NCBI GenBank assembly: GCA_015501585.1
Contig: JADNRY010001273.1
Coordinates: 1 to 13,455, forward strand
DNA: 13,455 nucleotides
Origin: Rhodocollybia butyracea
Lineage: Eukaryota; Basidiomycota; Agaricomycetes; Agaricales; Omphalotaceae
Direction: 5' to 3'
How positions within the stretch are numbered: position 1 is the stretch's first letter; every line of letters starts with the position of its first letter. Below, piece by piece: positions 1 through 9,335 of the stretch. The notes under the pieces were generated by a model. That model worked only from the letters and a program-made list of their open reading frames with translations, had not been told where the DNA came from and ran no database searches. Made by a program: the position numbers and the translations under genes.

Positions 1-167
1 TCGGACCTTATAGTGTATGTATTGCTACAGTTACAGCTGCAGGAATTCTACGTGCTTTACTCGTTTAACGCTCGGCTCGATCCGGCCCGTGCGACGTTAG
101 GGGCTAAGCATAAAAGATCGCCAAGCGACAGAGTGTCCATCTAAACCCTTTTCCCTTCCTTACCACC

Positions 168-1746
168 ATGTTCCTTTCTTTTCTACCCGCCGCTTTATTC
201 TATGTTCAGTATTCGCCCGTCCAGCTGTTTCAAAGTCCATCGCCCAAGATCTTCATGAACGTCACGAAGACACAAACAACCAGCGTCTTCCTGCCTCCGA
301 ATGGTACCACCTAGAGACCATTTCGCTCGTCAGCTTTTCCGACGTGACACCACTACAGATGCTGCTACTTACCCTGAAGTTGGTTCACCATGCAAGTATG
401 CTTAATCAACTCGCTCTTCGCGTCGTTGACATTCTATCTCCTATCTAGCATGGTCAGCGGCGTATCCTCAGTCTACACCCGACACCTCACAGCTTCCTGC
501 CAAGTGGACTGCTGCGTTGCAAAGTGCGATGGCTGCTGGAAAAATTCCTAATATTCCTCAGTCGACTTCTCCCTCGCCCAATACCAACCCCGTGTACCCC
601 GATGGATACGATCCGACGACCCTACCCGTATGCTCTGGGACTTACAAGTGTAAAATTGCCACGATACTTGGGATGCGCCCGATAATTGTCTTGGTGTAGG
701 TTTTGATGATGGTCCTACACCTGTATGCGTCTTTTCTTTGTAATTTCTCGTTCGAGAACTAACTCCACTTTAGGCGAGTCCCCCTTGCTCGATTCCTCCA
801 GTCGAATAATCAAACCGCCACTCACTTTATGATCGTACGAACATTATCGCTAACCACGAATCTTCACTCGATCAGTTCTTCTGGTAATGATATCGCTGTT
901 CATACGTGGACACATCCATATATGACGACATTAAGCAACGAGGACGTTTTGGCTCAGCTTGGTTGGACTATGCAGGTGATCCACGATTCCACCGGAGGGC
1001 GTGTCCCGAGATTTTGGAGACCGCCTTATGGAGATACTGATGCGAGAGTCAGCGCGATTGCCAGGGAGGTATTCGGGATGGACGCCATCATTTGGAACCA
1101 AGAGTAGGCTTCTCGTTTGCGTGGATGGGTTTGATTTTCTGATATTTTGTTTTCGTTCTTTAGCACGGAGGATTGGAGTTTGACCACGGGTGGGACAACC
1201 CTAGAAGCTATCAGTTCATCGATGAACACTTGGCTTACTGGTACGCTCCTAGTCTCACTCACGTTAACATGTATCACTAATGTATTGAACAGGACCCAAG
1301 AGTCCGGGTCTCATCATCCTCGAACACGAACTCTCCGATCAGTCTGTTCAGGCATTCAAATCTGCTTATCCTGTAATGAAGTCAAATAACTGGAAACTCG
1401 TCTCTGTCGCTCAACTTGTCGGAGAGCACGGTCCCTATCAGAACGCACTCAGCATTAATAAAGGAAACGTTGCAACCGCCGATATCATTGATAGCAAATT
1501 GATGTCGATGAACACGAGCGCTTCTACTTCAATGTCTACCTCGACAACGACATCATCTTCGTAAGTGTTCAAGGTTTCTCCAAACATACATTTCTAATTT
1601 TTTCTCTCTACAGCTCTCCGAATAGTACATCATCCTCCGCTTCGGACAACACTGCGCCTAAGAATTCCGCCTCTTTATCTTGGGACGGAATGACCGTTCG
1701 AACATTCGCAGTGTACTGCGCTGTCGTATGCGCTTGCTTCATCTGA
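168..1746 (+). CDS. GPI-anchored chitin deacetylase-type polysaccharide deacetylase, frame interrupted
   Basis: The encoded protein should remove N-acetyl groups from chitin at the cell surface (carbohydrate esterase family 4). All CE4 motifs are visible: FDDGP at 702-716, HTWTHP at 901-918, RPPYGD at 1018-1035, the DTEDW segment spanning the intron at 1104-1163, and LEHE at 1319-1330. The start at 168 gives a hydrophobic N-terminus. The C-terminus is Ser/Thr-rich and ends in a short hydrophobic tail (about 1680-1743), as expected for a GPI anchor. Introns read as 396-448, 723-773, 1104-1163, 1241-1292 and 1561-1613. The reading frame breaks by single bases near 205-212, 311-313, 449, 655-663, 783-790, 835 and 876-882, while similarity to the family continues across every break. 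From about 885 to the stop it is clean. The total coding length of about 435 codons is normal for the family. Family identity is secure. Whether the gene is functional, a pseudogene or mis-assembled is not. Confidence 0.85.
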
Positions 1747-2339
1747 TCTTGGAGTAATAGACTCGATGCTACTCTACGTCCCTCGTTTGCACCACGCTCG
1801 CTTAAGTTTCCAATTTTTTCATCACGATACATTTACTCGATTCGTTGCATCTCTAGTCTATTCACTCTCTAATCTAATTTTGCTAGATTCATCTGAACTC
1901 TTTACTAGGCTATTTCATAGGATCTTGGTTCATTAATCGGTTGTGTACCCTGTCTACTACTACTACATACTATCATCTTTATTCTGGTATTTTCACATTT
2001 TTTTTGTACAGTATGTGGTTTCTTCTTTAACGACTTATGATGTTCATGCACAATTCATACGATTAACGGATGGAGGTCGATATCGCCAGCTTTGACTCAA
2101 ATTTGATATCAAGTGAAATTCGATCAATAACTGGCAGAATTGGGTTAGGGCTATGTAGTAAGGAACGGGATTCACTGTCACAAGATCTTCTGCATACTCC
2201 ATCATAGATATATATCACATTTACCACCATTTTCCTTGAAAATTATTCTATCATTATTTTAGCACTTTCCGTGGACCTCTGTGTTCTACATTATCTCTGC
2301 TTCTGACATGTAAAGTAATGGTTCAAGAGATAACACGCT
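1747..2339. other. Intergenic stretch downstream of the deacetylase
   Basis: AT-rich sequence with short poly-T runs and no convincing coding signal. It presumably holds the 3'UTR of the deacetylase. No clear poly(A) signal could be fixed. Confidence 0.6.
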
Positions 2340-3416
2340 CATCTCTTCCGTTTCAGCCAAATCCGCATATCCAGTTCTACAACCGGCGTGTCCGAGACCG
2401 TCAACTTTTACTGCTGGTGTACCCTATTCCCAATATGAGTTGCTCAGAGTCACACCACTCCGTCGAGAGAGTCCATTGACTCAGAAGTGTACTGGAAGAA
2501 AGAAGCTCCACACGGTCGGCAGCAACGCACTAAGTTGGCTTTCACAATTTCACGCGCTTCTCCAGTACCAATGTTGCTCGCGTCGGGATTCGGGGTCCGC
2601 CCCCAGAATCATCCTCTCAATCATTGATCCTCATTCACTATGTTCGCGCTATATTCCTCGAAGCCACACCCATTGACTTCCTCTTTGAGCGCATACAAAA
2701 GCACAGGCTTCGTGACCAGCGCCTCAACTTCGACCCAGTCTATCGCCTAGGTACAATGTCCCCTTCTACTCTTCCCGTATTAGAACTCGAGTACAACTGG
2801 TACAAAGAGAACAGTGATAGGATAAGAAGCTAAATAATACAAGTCCACTTGTGTACATACCTGGTACGAAGAGAACAGTGATAGGGGTTCACTTCGGGCC
2901 AGGGTGCTAACTAAGCGAGGCGTATATGTCTTAAGTCCATATAAGCCATGAGTCCGTATAGGGTAACACTTGTTCAATACTCTACTGAGTCAGTATTTAA
3001 CATCCCGCACTCTTTCCTTGAGCTTTGTGCGTTCTGTAGTTAGATTCAAATTTAAATTTTGTAATTCATCCGGCGTATGTTCTAGTATGTAGCTGGGGTT
3101 TCTGGATCATTGTGGTGATTCATAGTTGTGGAAATACTAAGCTGATACAATCCACACCAGAATTTGACCAGAATCACCTTCTTAAGAGGAGCTACGTAAA
3201 CATATAGTAAAACTTTTGTTGTTTTTTTTTTGGACGCATATATTATGTTGTATTTTGGACGATGATCCCGGAACTTATCACTGAGGCGGGAGTTATCTTT
3301 GTTATAGTCCATACCACATTTTAAGTACATACATACATCTTAGTACAAAATATTAAAACCAGCGTCCCGGAGATGGAAGAAGGATTTGAATCACGTAGTA
3401 CTCTTTAGAGCAAGCT
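2340..3416. other. Gene-poor stretch with weak open frames
   Basis: Short plus-strand open frames at 2440-2676 and 2624-2833 and minus-strand frames at 2780-2977 and 3082-3330 show no recognisable domain, no signal peptide and no good start context. A degraded gene around 2340-2833 is possible but cannot be shown. The 3' end probably contains the downstream flank of the minus-strand precursor that ends at 3417. Confidence 0.5.
2797..2885. repeat. 25-bp imperfect direct repeat
   Basis: The block at 2797-2821 recurs at 2861-2885 with one mismatch (an a/g difference). The copies start 64 bp apart. The function is unknown, and it may be a remnant of a local duplication. Confidence 0.75.
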
Positions 3417-4080
3417 TCAGAGCCATACATCACCATCAAGTTTCGCTAGCGGCCTGAAGACACCGTCAGTGGGGTAATGACATGGTGATTGATATGCACA
3501 CACTCTCTTGTTCCATATATCACCACCAGGATTGGCTTCCTTATCCGTGTCAACACCCTGAAATTGGTCAACAAGATAAAGGCGGATGACCAAAATATGC
3601 GCGCACTCTCTTGGATTTCGTTGAAGAATCGCTAGGACCGTCATCAAAGCCAGCGCCCTATAAGTAGGTCAGTTAGATTAATAAAGGATGGACAATGTGC
3701 ACCTACTCTCTTGTTCCATGTCTGATCGCTAGGTCCAGCAGCCTCATCAAAGTAGGTGAGTCAGCGAGATTAAGAAAGGATGGACAATGCACACCTACTC
3801 TCTTGTTCCATGTCTGATCGCTAGGTCCAGCAGCCTCATCAAAGTCAGCACCCTATAGGTGACTCGAGAAAGTGAGATCAAGAGAGGATCTTTAATTTGT
3901 ACCTACTCTCTTGATCCACACCTCGCCACCAGGAGCCGCAACCTTGTCCATATCAGTGCCCTTGGGTAAAGCCTCAGATGACTCGGACAGGTAAAGAGAC
4001 AAAGGTCGACCCACCCTTCGAACAGGCCCAACTGCACTTACAGCTACAACTGCAACGAGTACAATGGCGAGAAACTTCAT
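3417..4080 (-). CDS. Secreted Kex2-processed repeat precursor (dikaritin/KEP-like)
   Basis: Exon 1 (4080-3907, 58 codons) begins MKFLAIVLVAVVAVSA, a clear signal peptide. It is followed by a dibasic site (VRR) and a first unit ending PGGEVWIKR. Further exons each encode one unit ending in Lys-Arg: 3852-3799 (GADFDEAAGPSDQTWNKR), a near-copy ending at 3707, 3657-3607 (GAGFDDGPSDSSTKSKR) and 3557-3504 (GVDTDKEANPGGDIWNKR). The introns (3906-3853, 3706-3658, 3606-3558, 3503-3454) are all phase 0 and all begin right after the AAG-AGA codons for KR. The last exon starts at 3453. Spliced in frame it stops at 3436, but the next frame reads DGDVWL and stops at 3417, matching the repeat. Such proteins are cleaved by Kex2 in the Golgi to release short peptides. 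The divergent UstYa-like neighbour suggests the peptides are oxidised, as in dikaritins. A linear secreted peptide or signalling peptide is an alternative. Confidence 0.75.
3683..3845 (-). repeat. Tandem duplication of one precursor exon plus its intron, 92-bp period
   Basis: Positions 3683-3753 and 3775-3845 are nearly identical (two mismatches in 71 bp). The 53 bp that include the WNKR-coding exon are identical. The low divergence points to a recent duplication. The copy nearer 3707 lacks about 11 bp that in the other copy hold the splice acceptor and the first codons of the exon. Confidence 0.85.
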
Positions 4081-4158
4081 AGTGACGAAAATACTGGGGA
4101 GTAAACTAGTAAAGGGAGGAGGGTTATCTCAGGTGTACGGTATCATTTGGCTAGGTTC

Positions 4159-4164
4159 TTTATA
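4159..4164 (-). promoter_or_regulatory. Candidate TATA box of the precursor gene
   Basis: TATAAA on the minus strand, about 80 nt upstream of the ATG at 4080, is a plausible core promoter element. The 387-bp gap at 4081-4467 would serve both divergent genes. A second AT-rich element (atatataat, near 4302) lies on the side of the UstYa-like gene. No specific regulator site was recognised. Confidence 0.4.
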
Positions 4165-4467
4165 CGCTAGTTATTCCGGACGCTCTCCGTTAACCTCGCA
4201 TTGCATACTGACATACTGACAAAGGTGTCATAGTATGGTGCCACTATCTGATACTGATATTCGAACGGGAGAACCAATTCCAGAATAACAATAAGGATAT
4301 GAATATATAATCTAGCTGAGTGGAAAAATAAATGTGTACACTGCGGGGTAGGAAGAGGGTAAAAGAATGTGACGATATGGTATTTGGATTTAAGTAACTC
4401 CTGCCCATGCACTGACTTTGTCATCAGGCCCTTGATACCTTCCACCACTTGAGACTGCCTTCAAAAC

Positions 4468-5433
4468 ATGGGATAGTCAAATACTGATTATATCCTTCTC
4501 TCTGTTAACGATAACGACGTTCCGTTTCCTAGGCAAAGTTGTGCTTCCAAGTGGCTAGTCAAAGGCCTTGTAGCAGTGTGTGTCATCCAAGGACTTGCGC
4601 TGTCAGCATGCCTCGTCGCGTTATCAAGAAGATCGTTGATTCAATGTGAACCGAGATTTTTGTTTTGTGAGTCTTCTTGACCCGAGTTCCTGCCCGAAGT
4701 TTAGGAGCCTTATCAGCACCTGGTTATGAAGCCGTTGAGAGCGAAATCAGGTCGTTCACTGTTGGAGAAGAGCCTTTCGGGCTGACAAGGTGGCAAAGTG
4801 CTGGCCCAGACGTCGACCCAGCATGGCAAGAATTATATAACAGTAAGCAGGGCGTTTTGCTAGTGATTGATGACCATTCACTGGCGACGTCTAGACACCA
4901 TCCTCCGAATCCCCAAGAACCAGGCAGCACAGCTCCCAAACCGTACCTACCCTATCGCCGGGGATGATGGCTACTACATTGCAAATTTGGACGTGTTTCA
5001 CCAACTCCATTGTCTGGTATGTGACTTGAAGTTCAAGGTCGATTGAGATACTGATTCTTTTCTCGGCTAGAATATGGTTCGGATGGCTTTGCACATAGAA
5101 GATTATCAGCACAATGCATGGGAGCTTGAGGATAGACATGTGTCCACTGCGTCGACAGCATCCGCCAGTCTCTCATGTGCGTTAAGCCTATGTCTTCTTT
5201 CTTCAATGTGCTATCTCAACAAGATCACATTCAGGTGCAGCGCAGATATTTCCGTTAATGTCTGGCAATGGAACGAGCCTTACAACACCGTCGCTGGCTA
5301 CAGCTCTCAAGCACACCAATGCCGAAACTTTTTTAAACTGAGAGACTGGGCCCTAGACCATGCCATCCCGGAGATGATTGACCTGACTCAACACCTCACG
5401 GATGACTTGGAGTGGCCGAATAAGAACTGGTGA
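4468..5433 (+). CDS. UstYa-like (DUF3328) membrane oxidase, frame interrupted
   Basis: UstYa-family proteins are membrane-bound and drive oxidative cyclisation or other oxidation of peptides in fungal RiPP pathways. The sequence shows a short cytoplasmic N-terminus, one hydrophobic helix (about 4555-4617), the YEAVESEI segment that resembles the family's conserved start of the lumenal domain, and a first HxxHC motif (FHQLHC, 4996-5013). A second HxxHC follows near 5137-5150, then DSIRQSLMC, SADI, VWQW and CRNF..LRDWA. Introns read as 4667-4716, 4843-4894, 5017-5070 and 5177-5234, with the stop at 5431-5433. Two defects are visible. If the ATG at 4468 is the start, codon 3 is TAG (4474-4476). 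A base is also missing near 5140-5143, just inside the second metal-binding-type motif. A different start or an extra 5' exon could remove the first problem. The gene is divergent from the repeat precursor at 4080, the usual kind of partner. Confidence 0.8.
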
Positions 5434-6408
5434 GGCCATATTCATAGCCCTTCATGATGTAAATGTACGCCGCTGAGTGGTAGAGGCTCGGTATCATCTG
5501 GTATGGCATGTCAGATCAGATCATTGTATATTCCCTAAATAGGAACAATATCATCAGCTTTGGCATCTACTTATCGGTATTTTGGATCCGACTCAAGACA
5601 GAGATCAAGGCTGCATATCAAGTTTTTCAAATCCATGAGTGTAGGGTAGTATGGGACAATACACACAACATATATTTCGTTCTCACGTTTTCCCCATTTC
5701 CTTCTGACTATACTATACACTACACTCTGAACAGTGCTTAATCTGGTAGAGAGAAGTTCGCTCTCGCCCTGTTCCTTCAGGAACTCAGCGTTGTTGACAA
5801 AAAACCACTTAATAGATAGACGTTACCTTCTTCTAGTTCAATGTTCAATTCATGCTCGACTTTTTTTTGACTGTAATCCGTTGATAGGCAACCCTGTCCG
5901 GAATCTCGGGGGCTTGAGAGCGACCATTGGTGGTAATGTTAGAAACAGCATTTTGCCTGCGGGTGTTAGTGGGTTCTTTTGGCTCCAAAAATGATCTCGT
6001 GGAACCATATAAAATCTTGATGATAATGAGAGTTTAAGAGATACAAGCATCATTGTGCCCTTCACTTGTCTGAACGCCTAAAACGTTGGGCTATGTATCG
6101 TTTCATCGAGGCAGTACTGTATCTGACAGTAAGAAAAAGTGTGGGGCGTACTGTAATATGTACATTTACAAGCAATAACGTTCAGAAGGTCATAAAGAGC
6201 CATGATCATGATAAGTGAAGGTGAAGAGCGAAAGGAATACGTACGTACATTATCTCTAGAGTTGTAAGATAGACATTAACGTTAGCGTGAGTGGGGCATG
6301 AAATAAAGGCGATGAAGCGACAGAAAGAGTCCAAGGGCGAGATCCTGATACAAGTAGGTCGACGAAGTGAAGTGTGTGTCATGGTTGAAAGTCGGAGGAT
6401 AAGGAGGA

Positions 6409-6431
6409 AGGAGGAGGAGGAGGAGGAGGAA
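6409..6431. repeat. GGA trinucleotide microsatellite
   Basis: About seven GGA units in a strongly purine-rich tract. Read on the minus strand, the direction of the neighbouring kinase, it is a pyrimidine (TCC) tract that could lie in the 3'UTR. Confidence 0.9.
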
Positions 6432-6466
6432 ACAAGGCTGTGAGTGAAAAAAAACACGGAAGAAAA

Positions 6467-6497
6467 AGCAAAAAAAAAACAAACAAACAAACACAAC
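6467..6497. repeat. Poly-A and AAAC microsatellite
   Basis: A run of A followed by several AAAC units and related A/C-rich sequence. It continues the purine-biased block begun at about 6390. Confidence 0.85.
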
Positions 6498-6740
6498 AAA
6501 CTCGAAACAACGTCGGACAACGATGATAGAATAACGAACAACAACCAAAGCGACGATAGATACCAATTAAAATGCGAGACGGGGATATGGAGCGATCGTG
6601 CGTCGCAAGGAAATATAAAGATATCATGAAAAAAAAAGATCCAGTGATTTGAACAACTGGTGAACATTGGTTGCCTCGGCTATGTTAAACTAGCCACTTT
6701 AATCTCAAACCTTCTAACCATCGCATGTACAGTAACTCTG

Positions 6741-8972
6741 CTATAGGTGATCTCCGTGCCGGAGCAGGGTCTGCTGGGGAACAGCAGGTAGCGATGTTGT
6801 TGATGACGAGGGTGCTACTTCCTCTTCGACTTCTGTGACAACAAGTCCCTTAGCAGTCATCTCGCTTTTACGGGTTATTCGTTTGTGAGGGAACAAGTCG
6901 CGGTGCGTCTGGATGTGCTGTCGAAGGCCGTTGCTCCTGTAGCGAACCATGAGGAAAAGCAATCGTCGATTATCAGAAAATGCTTACTCGTTCAGAGCCG
7001 AAAGGATATCCAAAACGACATTGTATGCGAGTTCTGAATTTGCTTCTTTCAGCTCGGTGAAGCCCCGTGATAGCATACTCAAAGATTCAATTTCTCGAGC
7101 ATCCATATCATCCCGGATCGCCTGAAAGAGAACGTCAGAAAACGTACGACGTAGATCAAGAAAGCACACACCTGGCTAAGTACTGGAAGCACAACCTCAT
7201 CAACGATCGACACTCCTGCTTTTCCGATCTCACTAGCGGCACGCCTATGCAAAGTCGGAGAAGTTGGAGTACTTCCGCTCCCACTTCCACTGCTATTCTT
7301 TCGTAAACTTCCGACATGCTCCGCTGAGATTCTCAGCGATCCCACCGTATCTACCTTCTTCACTGGCCGAATCGTGTCTATACCAGTGCCAAGATCAGCT
7401 TCATGTATAACCGTGCCAGCTCCGTTGAGGGTGTGACGTTCGGCATATGATGAACGTCTACTACTTCTCATTGAGCCGCTGTATGCAGGTGGAGGAGGAC
7501 TACCATCAGAAAGAGATTCCGCCAAAGGTTCTGCAGACTCCTTGGCTTCTAGCAGGGTCTGTATGTCTTTTTCAGACGCTGGAGATGTAGGTGGTTTGAT
7601 AATCACTGTTGAATGTGCAGCATCGAGGTTTGAACCAAGGGGTCCTCCGGCATAAAGTGGATCACTGCCTTTGGTTGCGCCTCCTGTGTCTATCGTGCCC
7701 GGAAGACCCGAGTCGTCATACTCGTCCTCGGAGGTCTCTGACATGGATGTGAGATCCTTTTGCCATGCTTCGGAATGTGCCCATGACCGATGATGTTTTG
7801 ATAGTGTCAAAGTTCCAGTCGGATCGCATGCTGCTGTTTGCGTCCCAGCTCATGCTATTTCGGACGGTAGCTTGGTATATTTGATTGGCGTTGGCACCTT
7901 TCTGTGGCGAACGGGCACGGTACTCTTGGTTGTCGCTCAATCAGCTCGGTGAGATACGAGGTTTTGCGTGCTCCACGGATGAAGCGATGTTGAAGCAGCT
8001 CAGTTGAAGTCGGTCGCTAAGATGGAATAAAGTCAACTTTTGAATAAGTGATGATTGTATACGTACTGCATTGGCATCTTTTGTTAAACAAAGACTGACA
8101 AAATCCTTGAACGCAGCAGAAAATGGGCCTTCAAGAACTGGAGGCTTCGCTTTCGGAATGAGGAAGAGCACTCGCATAGGATGATACTCTGCCAAAGGCG
8201 GCTCTCCTTTTGCCATCTCTATCGCAGTGATACCTAAGCTCCACATATCGCCTTTGCGTCATACCCAGCCTGACGGATGACTTCCGGAGCCATCCAGAAT
8301 GGGGTTCCGACAAAAGTTTGTCGAAGCGTGTTTTGTGAGTTGGGCAGCGACACCGAAGTTCGGCCAACTTTACTTTTCCAGAGGAGGATAAAAGAACATT
8401 AGCGGCTTTGATATCTCATGAATGGTGCCCTCAGCATGAAGATAGTCCAGACCGAGTAAGAGTTCCCGACAGATGACCGCAATATGAGCTTCGGAAATGG
8501 ACCGGGTTTGAGCAAGTCTAGACAGGACCGCCGGCGAGGTATTCCATGATGATCCATAATTTATAGGAGACAACAAAGGACCATAATATCGAGTGACATA
8601 TTCAGAGTCGCACTGAGCTAAACTAGCGATTTCTTGTTGAATCTCTGAAATGTCGTCATCCGAGTCTTCTAGGTCTGTATTGCTCAGTAAAGTAGCTGAG
8701 ATCATAGAAGTGAGACTACGACGCACCAATCTGCTTTATAGCTACAATCTGTTTAGTTTCATTGTGCATGGCCTTATAAACTGTCCCAAAGCTTCCTGTG
8801 CCAAGCTTTTCGAGAAGAGTATACTGACTGGCTGGATTGCTGCTGGGAATTGGATACGGTTCTCTTGGCCGAGCTGCCTGTGGAAAGGAGGCGGACGAGT
8901 AAGTACTCGAGGCTGCTTCGGAAGGATGTCATCTGAGCTGGAACGCCTGCCAAAGCGAGAACCAGGAGCCAT
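6741..8972 (-). CDS. Ste20/GCK-family protein kinase (MST3/Sid1/Nak1-like), frame interrupted
   Basis: This is a serine/threonine kinase of the germinal-centre group, which in fungi acts in the septation or morphogenesis (NDR/RAM-type) networks. The catalytic domain follows a short Pro-rich N-terminus: the glycine loop [10 protein letters not shown] (about 8781-8810), VAIK (8734-8745), the IMEYLAGGS hinge, remnants of HRDIK (about 8400) and DFG (about 8368), GTPFWMAPE (about 8284-8310) and [17 protein letters not shown] Ser-rich linker and a conserved C-terminal helical segment ending HGDHL follow. Introns read as 8726-8675, 8066-8017, 7171-7122 and 6987-6937. The exons total about 675 codons. 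Single-base breaks occur near 8890, 8576, 8538, 8492, 8410, 8367, 8333, 8265, 7935 and 7765, most of them inside the kinase domain. From 7765 to the stop the frame is clean over about 1 kb. Family assignment is firm. The exact orthologue is not settled. Confidence 0.85.
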
Positions 8973-9335
8973 GATGGTAGAAAGAAGAGATTACGAGTCT
9001 ACAACATTCCTTGACCTCATGCTCTGTGATTTAGGCTCGGGACACACGTGCCACACTGACAGCAATCATTCACTCACCATCTTTGGATAAAGGTCGTCAG
9101 ATGCCCAGGCGTGGAAGCAATATTAGTTTATTTCTCGTTATCCTGTCCGTTGGCCGGCAAGCGAAGTTGAGTGGTGTGGTGGACAAAAAATCTCAGAAGA
9201 ATTTAGTTTCTTAGCGCCGACGACACCGGTGCTTGAAATGTTTCACACCACAAAAACTTATGTTTGGTAGCCCCGAATCCATATACGCATATTTATCATA
9301 GAAAACATACAGAAAACAGCGAATATGACCGACGA
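8973..9335. other. Kinase upstream region and RPL35 3' flank
   Basis: No coding signal was found. It should contain the promoter of the kinase starting at 8972 and the 3'UTR of RPL35 ending at 9336. Both genes are on the minus strand. Confidence 0.55.

Larger units (their letters stand above)
5434..6740. other. Gene-poor stretch between the UstYa-like gene and the kinase
   Basis: Open frames here (for example 5508-5741, 5734-5994 and minus 6206-6667) show no family features, and the longest is a product of low-complexity DNA. The right part should hold the 3'UTR of the minus-strand kinase ending at 6741. Confidence 0.55.

Noticed and set aside
835..875. A 41-nt intron as the explanation for the deacetylase frame break
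   Set aside because: Removing it would not restore the frame and would delete residues that fit the family. It is also shorter than the other introns here.
3417..4080. Basidiomycete mating pheromone as the identity of the repeat gene
   Set aside because: Basidiomycete pheromone precursors end in a CaaX prenylation motif and lack signal peptides. This gene has a signal peptide and KR repeats and no CaaX end.
4167..4448. Minus-strand open frame of 93 codons between the divergent genes
   Set aside because: It fills the shared promoter region, has no signal peptide or recognisable family, and overlaps the likely TATA box region at its lower end.
6206..6667. Minus-strand open frame of 153 codons
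   Set aside because: It is made of low-complexity Phe/Ser/Leu text produced by the purine-rich microsatellite block. It has no domain and no start support.
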